Source: an uncultured Collinsella sp. (GTDB taxonomy: Bacteria; Actinomycetota; Coriobacteriia; Coriobacteriales; Coriobacteriaceae). Taken from it: a stretch of 64,000 bases of DNA. How positions within the stretch are numbered: position 1 is the stretch's first letter; every line of letters begins with the position of its first letter. This document shows positions 54,849-62,989 of this stretch, one piece after another. The position numbers and the translations under genes are program-made. Location of the stretch: the NCBI GenBank assembly GCA_900540855.1, contig UQHK01000011.1:1-64000 (forward strand), written 5' to 3'. The notes beneath the pieces are model-generated. The model saw only the letters and a list, made by a program, of their open reading frames with translations, made no database searches and was not told the origin of the DNA.

Positions 54849-55431
54849 AATAATGCGCCTGGGGGCACGTTATCTACTGGGTACGATGGTTGCTAGCGTG
54901 CCGTGGGCCATTTGGGTTATTGCAAAAGGATCTCCCGCTTGGCTGTGCTCTACAGGGGCGCTCTTTTGTGCGTTGGTAGTCTATCTTTTTGCAACTCGGG
55001 GCGCTGTTTCCCGTGATAAGACCAAGCAGCGTGGGATTCTTTTGGGATGGCAGTTCATTTTCATCGTATTTATTATTATGGCCGCCATGCTCGATATAGG
55101 TGGAAAATCAATATCCAGATGGGTATTGGTCTGTTCGGTTTCAGTTTTGCATGAGCTGTTATTTAGGTACGTATTTTTATTTGAATACACAATCGTCGGA
55201 ATAGTTCGGCCGTTTTGCATAAGGGCATTTGTACAGTCGATTCTATGGGCATTGCTTCTCGTGACTCAACAGTGTTTAATCGGGGCACCCACAAATTACA
55301 TCATTGCAATGATGGGGGGCTATCTTTGTCTGGGCCTTATTTTTGCGCTGCTCGTGCGAAAAACAGGGACAGTGTGCCCGTCTCTTTTAGCCATGATGTT
55401 TCTGGATTTTATCAACCTCCTAGCTCTTTGA
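54832..55431 (+). CDS. CPBP-like membrane protein, degenerate active site
   Basis: A 199-residue protein with about six helices. TTG 54832 follows GAGGTGGTAGAGC, overlapping the ABC gene, and ATG 54853 is the alternative. The helix SVSVLHELLFRYVFLFEYTIVG resembles the E-E-x-x-x-R motif of CPBP/CAAX-like proteases, but the first Glu is His, and the downstream catalytic His is not visible. It may be the leader protease, a catalytically dead immunity or chaperone relative, or unrelated. Confidence 0.55.
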   Translation: MGKATEIMRLGARYLLGTMVASVPWAIWVIAKGSPAWLCSTGALFCALVVYLFATRGAVSRDKTKQRGILLGWQFIFIVFIIMAAMLDIGGKSISRWVLVCSVSVLHELLFRYVFLFEYTIVGIVRPFCIRAFVQSILWALLLVTQQCLIGAPTNYIIAMMGGYLCLGLIFALLVRKTGTVCPSLLAMMFLDFINLLAL

Positions 55432-55456
55432 GTTACGGACAAAATCTTCAGGTGTT

Positions 55457-55790
55457 GGCGCCATGGCCGACAAGGCCCGCACGGTGCTTTCGGTATGTAA
55501 TAACATGGGCGAGGTCTGGCTGCTCACGGCCGAGATACTCGACCTGATCGATCGCGGTGCGTCCAACATCATCTGCACGCAGCCCTTCGCCTGCCTGCGA
55601 TTCGGTTAGCGAGGAGGCCGTGGCATCGGTCGCAAAGCGTCTGTGACGCGGTATTAAGAAGTAGCCGACCTGCTTCGGGCTAGATATGAGACGGAAGGGT
55701 GGTAGCCGTACCGGCTGCGGCCCTTTTTTACTGGATACATGTTGCGTAAATGGCCTTGCCGACGCCTTTCGTGGACTCGGATTTCGGAAG
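55457..55790 (+). pseudogene. Decayed duplicate of the activase gene 3' end and terminator
   Basis: 55457-55598 matches 49793-49935 of the activase gene, then about 259 bases are missing, then 55610-55790 matches 50195-50378, through the stop, the terminator and the following 60 bases. There are many point changes, including changed codons. It is not functional. It marks the right edge of the peptide island. The rest of 55432-56143 holds only the inverted repeat below. Confidence 0.9.
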
Positions 55791-55910
55791 TGCGGGGAAA
55801 ACTCCGAACCTTCGAGCACACTGCTCTTTTGAACTCTTGTGACCTGCGGTTTTGTTGCTAAAAAAGTCGGTCTGGTCGGCAGAACTCGATTTTTCACCGC
55901 ACTTCCGAAA
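55782..55910. repeat. AAGTGCGGTGA inverted repeat, copy 3
   Basis: Arms TTTCGGAAGTGCGGGGAAAA (55782) and TTTTCACCGCACTTCCGAAA (55891-55910) match at 19 of 20 positions around 89 bases. Its left end TTCGGAAGTG is shared with the element at 50369, but beyond that the two differ. Confidence 0.6.
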
Positions 55911-56143
55911 ACTGCGATCTTGCAGTACGAAAAACGGCCTCCATAACTCTGGGTTTATTGATAAGTGTAGCCGTTCGCCGTATATCATTGTCCGTTTATG
56001 GAATCTATCTCCAACGAGTTGTAGTCATATGGTTTGATGTTGGAAACATATGATTACCGGCAGGCCGTAGGTGACGTTCCCCCTGATATCGGAGGTTCCG
56101 GGTATGTTTCGTGCTCCGTTAAACAAGTATCGGGCTGGCTGAC

Positions 56144-56593
56144 ATGAGCCGCCGTTTTGTCTCGATAACCGTTGCAGTGGTTTGCCTGGCAGTGCTTCTG
56201 GGCGCTACAGGGCAACTCGCCATAAGTCGAGAAACATCCTATATGCAGGAATGTGCTTCCGAAGGCTTTGCCATTGACGGTTACTATCGGGATGACGAAA
56301 CAAGTCGGGAAACCCTGGCTTTTCTTGAGGAGGACAACTGTCGATGGCAGCTGGTCGACCAAGACGGAATCTGCACAGACGGGCAGTTTAAGCGTACGGA
56401 TGACCCCAACATCCTGGTATTAAAGAAGGAAAACGGCGAAGAATTCGGTACGGTCCACGTGGCGTATATTTCGCGCCGACGCGATCAGGGCTTGCTCTAC
56501 CTATTTAGAGATACCAGGGTGACCCGTTTTTATCTGGTGAGTACCGGTCCGGCGTTTACAGTGGAGTCTGGCGATGTCGATACGGACAGCTGA
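56144..56593 (+). CDS. Small signal-anchored protein of unknown function
   Basis: A 149-residue protein. The N-terminal helix FVSITVAVVCLAVLLGATGQLA looks like a signal anchor. The rest is a soluble extracytoplasmic domain rich in charged residues, with a DGYYRDDETSRETLAFLEED stretch. No recognised domain. The ribosome binding site is weak. A terminator follows. Confidence 0.6.
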   Translation: MSRRFVSITVAVVCLAVLLGATGQLAISRETSYMQECASEGFAIDGYYRDDETSRETLAFLEEDNCRWQLVDQDGICTDGQFKRTDDPNILVLKKENGEEFGTVHVAYISRRRDQGLLYLFRDTRVTRFYLVSTGPAFTVESGDVDTDS

Positions 56594-56613
56594 TTCACGG
56601 CAATAAATCAGCG

Positions 56614-56644
56614 AGCGGGGCGCGGCCATGGACCGCGCCCCGCT
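56614..56644. terminator. Bidirectional terminator
   Basis: AGCGGGGCGCGG and CCGCGCCCCGCT form a 12-bp stem around CCATGGA, between converging genes ending at 56593 and 56719. Confidence 0.75.
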
Positions 56645-56718
56645 ATTTGCTCGTGGCCCGCGTCACGTCTGCGCCAAGTCGTGACTCGCGGCTGCGCGCA
56701 TCCATCCCACGTCGCGTA

Positions 56719-57858
56719 TTACTGCACATCAAACTCCACGCGATCGAGCTCGGGCACATTGAGGTCGATGAGCTTGCGGGCTACACGGCGGTCGTGTGCC
56801 CCAAGCGCCTCGCTTGTCGTCACATGGGCGACAACCTCGCGCTCGACAAGGCCCTCCTCCTCGTCTTCGGTGGCCGAGGTCTCGACGGCAACGGTGTAAT
56901 CCTTAAAGCCCGGCAGCACCGCGGCAAGCTCGCGCGTGGTTTCGGTGACGCCGTAACCGTCCTGCACGCCGGCCTGCGCCGAGCCAATAGACCCCGCCGT
57001 CATAACGATGCAGGGGATGGCAAAGATCACCGTGCCCACGATGATGCGGCGGCGCACCTTGTGTGACAGCTCATCGACCTCGGCGTTTTCCTCGGCGGTC
57101 ACAATGCCGTCGCCGTTGAGGTCGCGCTTGAGCGGCACGCGCAAAAGAAGCAGCACGGCTTCGGCAGCCAGTGCGATAAAGACCACGTTGATGCCAAACT
57201 CGTAGAGCGCCGAGAGAAACAGCGACCCGCTTGCGATGGCGATGCCATAGCCCGCCGCGCACAGGGGCGGCATGAGCGCGGTCGCCACGGCCACGCCGGC
57301 GATGAGCGTGGCGGGTTCCTGGTCGCGCGAGTTGCCCAGTCCGCCCGCAAAGCCGCCCGCGAGCGCGACGGCAAGGTCCCACACAGTCGGTGTCGAGTTG
57401 TCGATGATGGCGGCCGTGGTGGTGCCAAGGGGCGAGAGCTTAAAGTACAGCGTGGACGTGATTAGACAAAAGACCATCTGCAGCGCGAGGCCGGCAATTG
57501 CCTCGACGGCAATCTCGCGGTCGAGCGTGGCGATGCCGTATGCCATGGCAAGGACCGAGCCCATGAGCGGACAGATGAGCATGGCGCCCACGATGGCAAT
57601 GTCCGAGTCGATATCGAGGCCGATGCTCGCGATCAACATGGCAATGATCAGGATGCATAAGTGTGAGCCAGTCAGGCGCGCCCCGTTTACAAAGCGCTTG
57701 CGAATCACGTGATAGGGCGCGCGTCCCTCGCGTATGTTGAACGCCTGCTTAAGGAAACGGGTGGCATTCTCCATGGCCTCGCTGTGTGCAGGGCGTATAC
57801 CGTGACGACGATGATGACGCTCGCGCAGCCGCTTGATCTGTTGTTTGTCGAGTTCCAT
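56719..57858 (-). CDS. DUF389 membrane protein with an EF-hand-like insert
   Basis: A 379-residue protein. The basic N-terminus is followed by the DUF389/TIGR00341 membrane core: IVGAMLICPLMGSVLAMAYG near residue 88, GFAGGLGNSRDQEPATLIAGVAVATALMPPLCAAGYG near 175-210 and further helices. After helix 6 or so comes DLNGDGIVTAEE (residues about 244-255), which is a canonical EF-hand calcium loop, then a soluble C-terminal region. GAGGTAAGC precedes the ATG. Function unknown, with a calcium-sensing insert as inference. Confidence 0.85.
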   Translation of the reverse strand: MELDKQQIKRLRERHHRRHGIRPAHSEAMENATRFLKQAFNIREGRAPYHVIRKRFVNGARLTGSHLCILIIAMLIASIGLDIDSDIAIVGAMLICPLMGSVLAMAYGIATLDREIAVEAIAGLALQMVFCLITSTLYFKLSPLGTTTAAIIDNSTPTVWDLAVALAGGFAGGLGNSRDQEPATLIAGVAVATALMPPLCAAGYGIAIASGSLFLSALYEFGINVVFIALAAEAVLLLLRVPLKRDLNGDGIVTAEENAEVDELSHKVRRRIIVGTVIFAIPCIVMTAGSIGSAQAGVQDGYGVTETTRELAAVLPGFKDYTVAVETSATEDEEEGLVEREVVAHVTTSEALGAHDRRVARKLIDLNVPELDRVEFDVQ

Positions 57859-58073
57859 GCTTACCTCGTTTAGCTTCTGAGCCGCTTCTTGCGTCTGTCG
57901 TCTTTACTCTACACCGCGTTAGGCGAGGTGTCAGACAAGGTTTGTTGACCTGGAAGTCAGGACAATCGACATGGCTAAAACGCCGTGAGGATCATAAGAG
58001 TCAAATAGACAAAAAAGCGCGGGGCCGGTTTGATTCCGACCCCGCGCTCTGCGCTGGTGCGTTGTTGTTCGGC

Positions 58074-59777
58074 CTACCCCAGCAGGCTCAGACCAACAGA
58101 GACAAACGCCAGGATAACGCCGACGATGGACTCGCCGCCGAGCAGGCCGCTGGCGACGACCAGGCCCTGCTCCTGGAAGGCGGCATCCTTGGAGGCCTTC
58201 TCCTCGTCCGAAAGACCGGCAGCGGCGTCGCGGCGTGCGGCCCACTTGTCGTAGGCGAGCTTGGCGCAGGAGCCCAAGAAGGCCGTGAGCGACATGTAGA
58301 ACGGCAGGTACACGCCCAGGCCGATCATCATGGCCGGAATGCCGAGCCAGTACATGACGATGCCGGCGATAAAGCCGCCTGCGAACCACGGCACGCTCGG
58401 GATGCCCGAGACCATGGTGGCGACGACGCTTGCCTGCGCGGCCACAAAGCTCTTGTCGGGGCCGAAAGCATCCGGACCATAGGCGGTGACGAGCGCGACC
58501 ATGACGGCAGCGGCGACCAGGGCGCCCACGATGCCGCCGATGGCCTGGCCGATCCACTGCGCACGCGGGTTGGTGCCCAGCACGGCGCCGGCCTTAAAGT
58601 CGTTCATGACGTCGCCCGCAAGGCCGCATGCCACGGCCACGATGCCGGCGATAAAGAACAGCTTGACCTGGGCGATCTGTGCGAAGGCAGCCACGATGAG
58701 CATGACGATGAGGCCGAAGATCTCCATGGGGTCGATGCCCGTCTGGCCGCAGCTCTGCGCGCTCATGATGGTGGTGACAAAGGTGAACAGCGTGACGATG
58801 ACGGCCGGGACGGGGCCAAGGTCGAGCGCGATGGCGACGATCACGGCGATGGCGGCAGTACCCAGGCCGATGATGCCGGCGTCGAGCTTAAGCGAGCCCG
58901 AGATGAGCGACTGCTCGTCGGTGTCGCTGGAGCTGTCGGCGGCGAGGCCGCGGGCGATGCCGGCGACCTGCGGCAGGATGTCCTTGAGGACGACGGCGAC
59001 GCCAAAGCCCATCATGAGGCCCATGCCGAGCGATTTGACGATGCCCTGCGCAGTCACAACGTCGAATAGACCCGCAGCGGTGCCGCCCACGATGATGCCA
59101 AAGTTACCTAGCAGCGCGCCGGCAAACCAGAAGGCAACCGGGGCGAAGCCAACCAAAAAGCCGATGGAGAGCAGCATGGGCGAGTTATAGATGGCAAAGG
59201 TCACGCCGGGGATATTGAGCGTGCACAGCATGCTCGGCACCACGCCCAGAGCGTCGCGAAGCACGCTGTAGATGCCTGCGATGGCCATGGAGCCAAAGAG
59301 CTGCTTGCCGGTCTTGCCGCCGGCCTCGGTGGCGCGCAGTGTCTGAGCTGCGGCATTGCCGGTGGGAAACTCCAGCGCGGCGTCCACGATAAAGTGGCGG
59401 TGGATGAGCGCCGTTGCCAGCAGGCCCAAGATGGTGCCGGCGAGTGCCACGATAAACATGTCGAGCCAGCTGATCTGGTCGGCATAGCCCAGCATCCAGG
59501 CGCCCGGGATGGTAAACGCCAGGCCGCCGGCGACCATGGCGCCCGCGGACATGATGGTGTGGGTGACGTTGGCCTCGTTGAGGCTGGCGTTGCCCATGAG
59601 CTTCAGGAAGAACAGCGAGATGACGGCAGCGAAAATAATCGGCCAGGGGAGTGCACCCATCTTGAGGGCCGTGTAGGCCGAGCTTGCCGTGATGATCACG
59701 CAGCCAAGGACGCCGATGACGACGCCGCGCAGCGTGAGTTGCCCGCGCATCGAAGCGCGGTTCGAGGGATTGCTCAT
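58074..59777 (-). CDS. OPT-family oligopeptide transporter
   Basis: A 567-residue transporter with about fifteen helices. The N-terminal TLRGVVIGVLGCVIITASSAYTALKMGALPWP and ALEFPTGNAAAQTLRATEAGGK match the OPT family. Long hydrophobic stretches run to the end. The acidic/Ser-rich loop LAADSSSDTDEQSL separates the halves. GCAAAGGAGTTTTAT precedes the ATG. It imports peptides or metal-chelate complexes by proton coupling. Single gene. Confidence 0.92.
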   Translation of the reverse strand: MSNPSNRASMRGQLTLRGVVIGVLGCVIITASSAYTALKMGALPWPIIFAAVISLFFLKLMGNASLNEANVTHTIMSAGAMVAGGLAFTIPGAWMLGYADQISWLDMFIVALAGTILGLLATALIHRHFIVDAALEFPTGNAAAQTLRATEAGGKTGKQLFGSMAIAGIYSVLRDALGVVPSMLCTLNIPGVTFAIYNSPMLLSIGFLVGFAPVAFWFAGALLGNFGIIVGGTAAGLFDVVTAQGIVKSLGMGLMMGFGVAVVLKDILPQVAGIARGLAADSSSDTDEQSLISGSLKLDAGIIGLGTAAIAVIVAIALDLGPVPAVIVTLFTFVTTIMSAQSCGQTGIDPMEIFGLIVMLIVAAFAQIAQVKLFFIAGIVAVACGLAGDVMNDFKAGAVLGTNPRAQWIGQAIGGIVGALVAAAVMVALVTAYGPDAFGPDKSFVAAQASVVATMVSGIPSVPWFAGGFIAGIVMYWLGIPAMMIGLGVYLPFYMSLTAFLGSCAKLAYDKWAARRDAAAGLSDEEKASKDAAFQEQGLVVASGLLGGESIVGVILAFVSVGLSLLG

Positions 59778-59951
59778 ATAAAACTCCTTTGCGTATATCC
59801 GCTTCCCCCGGGAGCGCCGTTACGGATACGGCGCGGGAAGTCGGGTTACCAAGGGCCGCCGCGTGAGCTCGCAAACGGCCGCGCACCAGTATAGCGGCAC
59901 GGCAGTTAATTTGGGACTGGGCTTTTTTAGCTATCCCAAGCGAAGCCGAAG

Positions 59952-60029
59952 GATGATTATTCTGGGACGGGGATTTAAAAATCATCAGGTACGCAATGAT
60001 TTTTAAATCCCCGTCCCAGAATAATCATC
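59952..60029. repeat. 34-bp perfect inverted repeat with GGGACGGGG
   Basis: 59952-59985 and 59996-60029 are perfect complements with a 10-base loop. The arms contain TTCTGGGACGGGGATTT. It lies 37 bases before coaX. A shorter TTGGGA/TCCCAA pair lies just upstream (59911-59940). Confidence 0.75.
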
Positions 60030-60066
60030 GGGATATACTGCTGGGCAGACGAAAGGAGCGCCGACG

Positions 60067-60918
60067 ATGCTTAATGGGTGCGCATATATATTGACGGTCG
60101 ACGTGGGCAACACGTTCATTCGCTTTGGCCTGTTTGCCGAGGATTCGGCCGCGGCACAGGAATGCCCGCTTGCGACGTGCGAGATCACGACGCCGTCGAG
60201 CATCACAGCCGACGAGGCGCGCATGAGGCTCACGCAGGTCATGGGCGCGCTGTCAGCCGATGCGGGCATGCCGGGTGAGCTCGTTCCCGCAGCCGCAGTG
60301 CTGAGCTGCGTAGTGCCGGCGCTCGAGCGCCCTTGGAAGACGGCGCTTTCCCGCACCTGCACGGGACGCGTGCTCACCGTGGGGCCGGGCCTCAAGACCG
60401 GCATGCCCGTACACTACGACGATCCGGCCGAGATCGGCCCCGACCGCATCGCCGACGCCGTGGCGGCCCGTGCCGTCTACGGCTCTCCGTGCATCGTGAT
60501 CGACCTGGGCACTACGACCAATATTGAGGTCATCGATGCGCGCGGTACCTTTGTCGGCGGCGTCATCGCGCCGGGTCTGGCGCTCGGCGCCCGCTCGCTC
60601 TCGGCTGCTGCGGCACGCCTGCCGCAGGTCGAGCCCTCGGCACCCACGCATGTAATCGGCCGTAACACGCGCGAGGCGATGCGCTCGGGCGTGGTTCTGG
60701 GCGAGGTGGCCCGCATCGACGGCATGCTCGACATGGTGCTCGCCGAGATGCGCGCGACCAAGGCCGCGGGGGAGGGCGACGTGCCCATCGTCATTACCGG
60801 CGACGACGCTGAGGCACTCGCGGCGTTGGTCGGCCACAGCCTGACGGTCGACGACGCGCTGACGCTGCGGGGCCTCGCCGAGCTCTACCGCATCAACCAA
60901 AAGCCCCGCCGCGTGTAA
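60067..60918 (+). CDS. coaX: Type III pantothenate kinase
   Basis: Phosphorylates pantothenate, the first step of CoA synthesis. The 283-residue protein opens ILTVDVGNTFIRFGLF, a DxGNT phosphate loop. PAEIGPDRIADAVAARAVYG and IVIDLGTTTNIEVID are the active-site regions, with GGVIAPGLALGARSL. It is a little longer than the usual 255-260 residues. GAAAGGAGCGCCGACG precedes the ATG. Confidence 0.95.
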   Translation: MLNGCAYILTVDVGNTFIRFGLFAEDSAAAQECPLATCEITTPSSITADEARMRLTQVMGALSADAGMPGELVPAAAVLSCVVPALERPWKTALSRTCTGRVLTVGPGLKTGMPVHYDDPAEIGPDRIADAVAARAVYGSPCIVIDLGTTTNIEVIDARGTFVGGVIAPGLALGARSLSAAAARLPQVEPSAPTHVIGRNTREAMRSGVVLGEVARIDGMLDMVLAEMRATKAAGEGDVPIVITGDDAEALAALVGHSLTVDDALTLRGLAELYRINQKPRRV

Positions 60919-61002
60919 AAGTGAGGGCGCCGGTGGGACAAACGCCTCCACCTTTCACCTGCTACAATGGGTCAAACTATTGCGATTACGGAGGTGTCTG
61001 CC

Positions 61003-61527
61003 ATGTCGGACGATCTTCATCAAACTTCGTCAGGCAAGCGCCTGGACGTCATTAGCTGGGACGAGTTCTTTATGAGCGTGGCCATCGCCGCGCAGCGCCG
61101 CAGCAAGGACCCCAACACGCAGGTGGGTGCGTGCATCGCCAGCACCAACCACCGTATCCTTTCGGTGGGCTACAACGGTACGCCCTCGGCGCTCAACGAC
61201 GACTTTTTCCCGTGGGGTACGAGCGACGACCCGCTGCAGGACAAGCACAACTACGTGGTCCATGCCGAGGCAAACGCCGTGCTCAACTACCGTGGCTCGC
61301 TCAAGGACCTCGAGGGTTCCACGGTCTACGTCACGCTGTTCCCGTGCCACGACTGCGCCAAGATTTTGGCGCAGGTGGGCGTGGGCGAGGTCGTCTACCT
61401 GGACAACAAGTACGCCGACACCGATGACGGACGCATCAGCCGCCGCATCCTCGACTCCTGTGGCATCAGCTACCGCCAGGTTATCGTCGATGTTCACATT
61501 GGCACCGAGGGACAGGCTCAGCAGTAG
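61003..61527 (+). CDS. dCMP deaminase family protein
   Basis: A zinc deaminase of 174 residues, likely dCMP deaminase (dCMP to dUMP). The zinc ligands are in VVHAEANAVLNYRGS and LFPCHDCAKILAQVG. DPNTQVGACIAS and GYNGTPS are substrate-region motifs. ATG 61003 follows CGGAGGTGTCTGCC; the upstream in-frame ATG 60967 has no good site and lies next to a TACAAT box that looks like the promoter. Confidence 0.92.
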   Translation: MSDDLHQTSSGKRLDVISWDEFFMSVAIAAQRRSKDPNTQVGACIASTNHRILSVGYNGTPSALNDDFFPWGTSDDPLQDKHNYVVHAEANAVLNYRGSLKDLEGSTVYVTLFPCHDCAKILAQVGVGEVVYLDNKYADTDDGRISRRILDSCGISYRQVIVDVHIGTEGQAQQ

Positions 61528-61699
61528 CGCGTGGCAACGCCAGCTGGCAACAAAAGGCAGCTAAAAGAGCCCCGTCCCAAATTGGCTGCTCGTGAAAGTC
61601 GTGTCCGCGCGCATGGATGGCTCGTGAGCGGGTACATGGCTGTAGTAACATAGCCCCTGTCCGCGGGCGCGCCCGCGTTATTGTGAGAAAGGAGCCCCT

Positions 61700-61978
61700 G
61701 TGGCTGTTAACGAAGAGCTGCTTAAGAAGGTTCTTGAGGAGATCCGCCCCAACCTGCAGGCTGACGGCGGCGATATGGAGTATGTGGGCGTCGACGACGA
61801 GGGTGTCGTCAAGCTGGAGCTGCAGGGCGCTTGCGCCGGCTGCCCTATGAGCGCGCTGACCCTGTCCATGGGTATCGAGCGCATCCTGAAGGAGCATGTG
61901 CCCGGCGTTACCCGTGTCGAGCAGGTCAATGCCTCCGGCGAGACCGACGACCTGTACGACGAGTACGCGCCGTTCTAA
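61700..61978 (+). CDS. NifU-like Fe-S scaffold protein
   Basis: A 92-residue NifU C-terminal-type protein that carries Fe-S clusters. NLQADGGDMEYVGVDDEG and GACAGCPMSALTLSMGIERIL with the C-x-x-C pair are diagnostic. The GTG start follows GAAAGGAGCCCCT. Single gene. Confidence 0.93.
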   Translation: MAVNEELLKKVLEEIRPNLQADGGDMEYVGVDDEGVVKLELQGACAGCPMSALTLSMGIERILKEHVPGVTRVEQVNASGETDDLYDEYAPF

Positions 61979-62087
61979 GATGCGAAAGCTGCGGACGGCA
62001 TACTCCGCATAGACGTTACGCCCAAATATGCGGCTGCGAGCGCAAGGCCCGCGGCCGCATTTGTATGTAGGGAGTAGGAGGGTCGGC

Positions 62088-62909
62088 ATGCTCAACGACT
62101 TCTACCATATGCTTGATCCCGTCGCGATTTCGGCGGGGCCCATCACGATTTACTGGTATGGTCTGGCCTATGTGGTCGGAGCTCTGCTCACGGCGGTCGT
62201 CATGTATCGCACGCAGCGTCGCTGGGGCTTTAACATCACGATTGACGACCTGACGAGCGTCGTGGTCGGTGTGGTCTTTGGCCTTATCATCGGCGCCCGC
62301 CTGTTCTACGTCATCTTTTACGGCGACGGCTACTACTGGGCACATCCGCTCGAGATCTTTGCCACCAACGAGGGCGGCATGAGCTTCCATGGTGGTTTGG
62401 TGGGCGGCATTATCGGCGGCATCATTGTGTGCCGCATGTATAAGCTCGACGCATGGACTCTGGCAGACCTTGCCGTCATAGGCGCGCCGCTGGCCTTGTG
62501 CCTGGGCCGTTGTGCCAACTTTGTCAACGGTGAGCTGTGGGGCAAGCCGACCGATCTGCCATGGGGCGTGGTCTTCGGTGGCACCGCGGGCGATATGCCG
62601 CGTCACCCCTCCCAGCTCTACGAGGCATTTCTTGAGGGCATTGTGCTCTTTTGCATTCTGCAGGTGCTCAGCCGCAAAAAGCCGCTGCTGCCCCAGGGCA
62701 CGTTTATGGGCGTGTTTGTGATGGGTTACGGCATCGTCCGCTTCCTCGTCGAGTTCGTGCGCGTGCCCGACGCCCAGCTTGGCTATCTGCTGGGCGGCGT
62801 CATCACGATGGGTCAGCTGCTGAGCCTTCCGCTCGTTATTGCGGGCCTGGCGCTCATCATCTTCGCCCGACACCGCAATCGCCCCCAGCGCATCTACCTC
62901 GACGCCTAA
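62088..62909 (+). CDS. lgt: Prolipoprotein diacylglyceryl transferase
   Basis: Adds diacylglycerol from phosphatidylglycerol to the lipobox cysteine of lipoproteins such as the binding protein at 34-35 kb. The 273-residue protein has about seven helices. GGMSFHGGLVGGIIGG and LCLGRCANFVNGELWGKPTDLPWG match the family, with HPSQLYEAFLEG later. ATG 62088 follows GTAGGAGGGTCGGC. Confidence 0.95.
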   Translation: MLNDFYHMLDPVAISAGPITIYWYGLAYVVGALLTAVVMYRTQRRWGFNITIDDLTSVVVGVVFGLIIGARLFYVIFYGDGYYWAHPLEIFATNEGGMSFHGGLVGGIIGGIIVCRMYKLDAWTLADLAVIGAPLALCLGRCANFVNGELWGKPTDLPWGVVFGGTAGDMPRHPSQLYEAFLEGIVLFCILQVLSRKKPLLPQGTFMGVFVMGYGIVRFLVEFVRVPDAQLGYLLGGVITMGQLLSLPLVIAGLALIIFARHRNRPQRIYLDA

Positions 62910-62910
62910 C

Positions 62911-62953
62911 CAAGACCACCACAAAGGGGACAGGCACTTTTGTGGTGGTCTTG
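62911..62953. repeat. GGGACAGG-loop hairpin, TTTGTGGTGGTC arms
   Basis: 15-bp perfect arms (62911-62925 with 62939-62953) around GGGGACAGGCACT. It starts one base past the lgt stop. Same loop as copies at 14347 and 20335 but unrelated arms. Confidence 0.75.
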
Positions 62954-62989
62954 CCGAGTTTGATAGGTTTCTAGAAAGGCTTTCGGACT

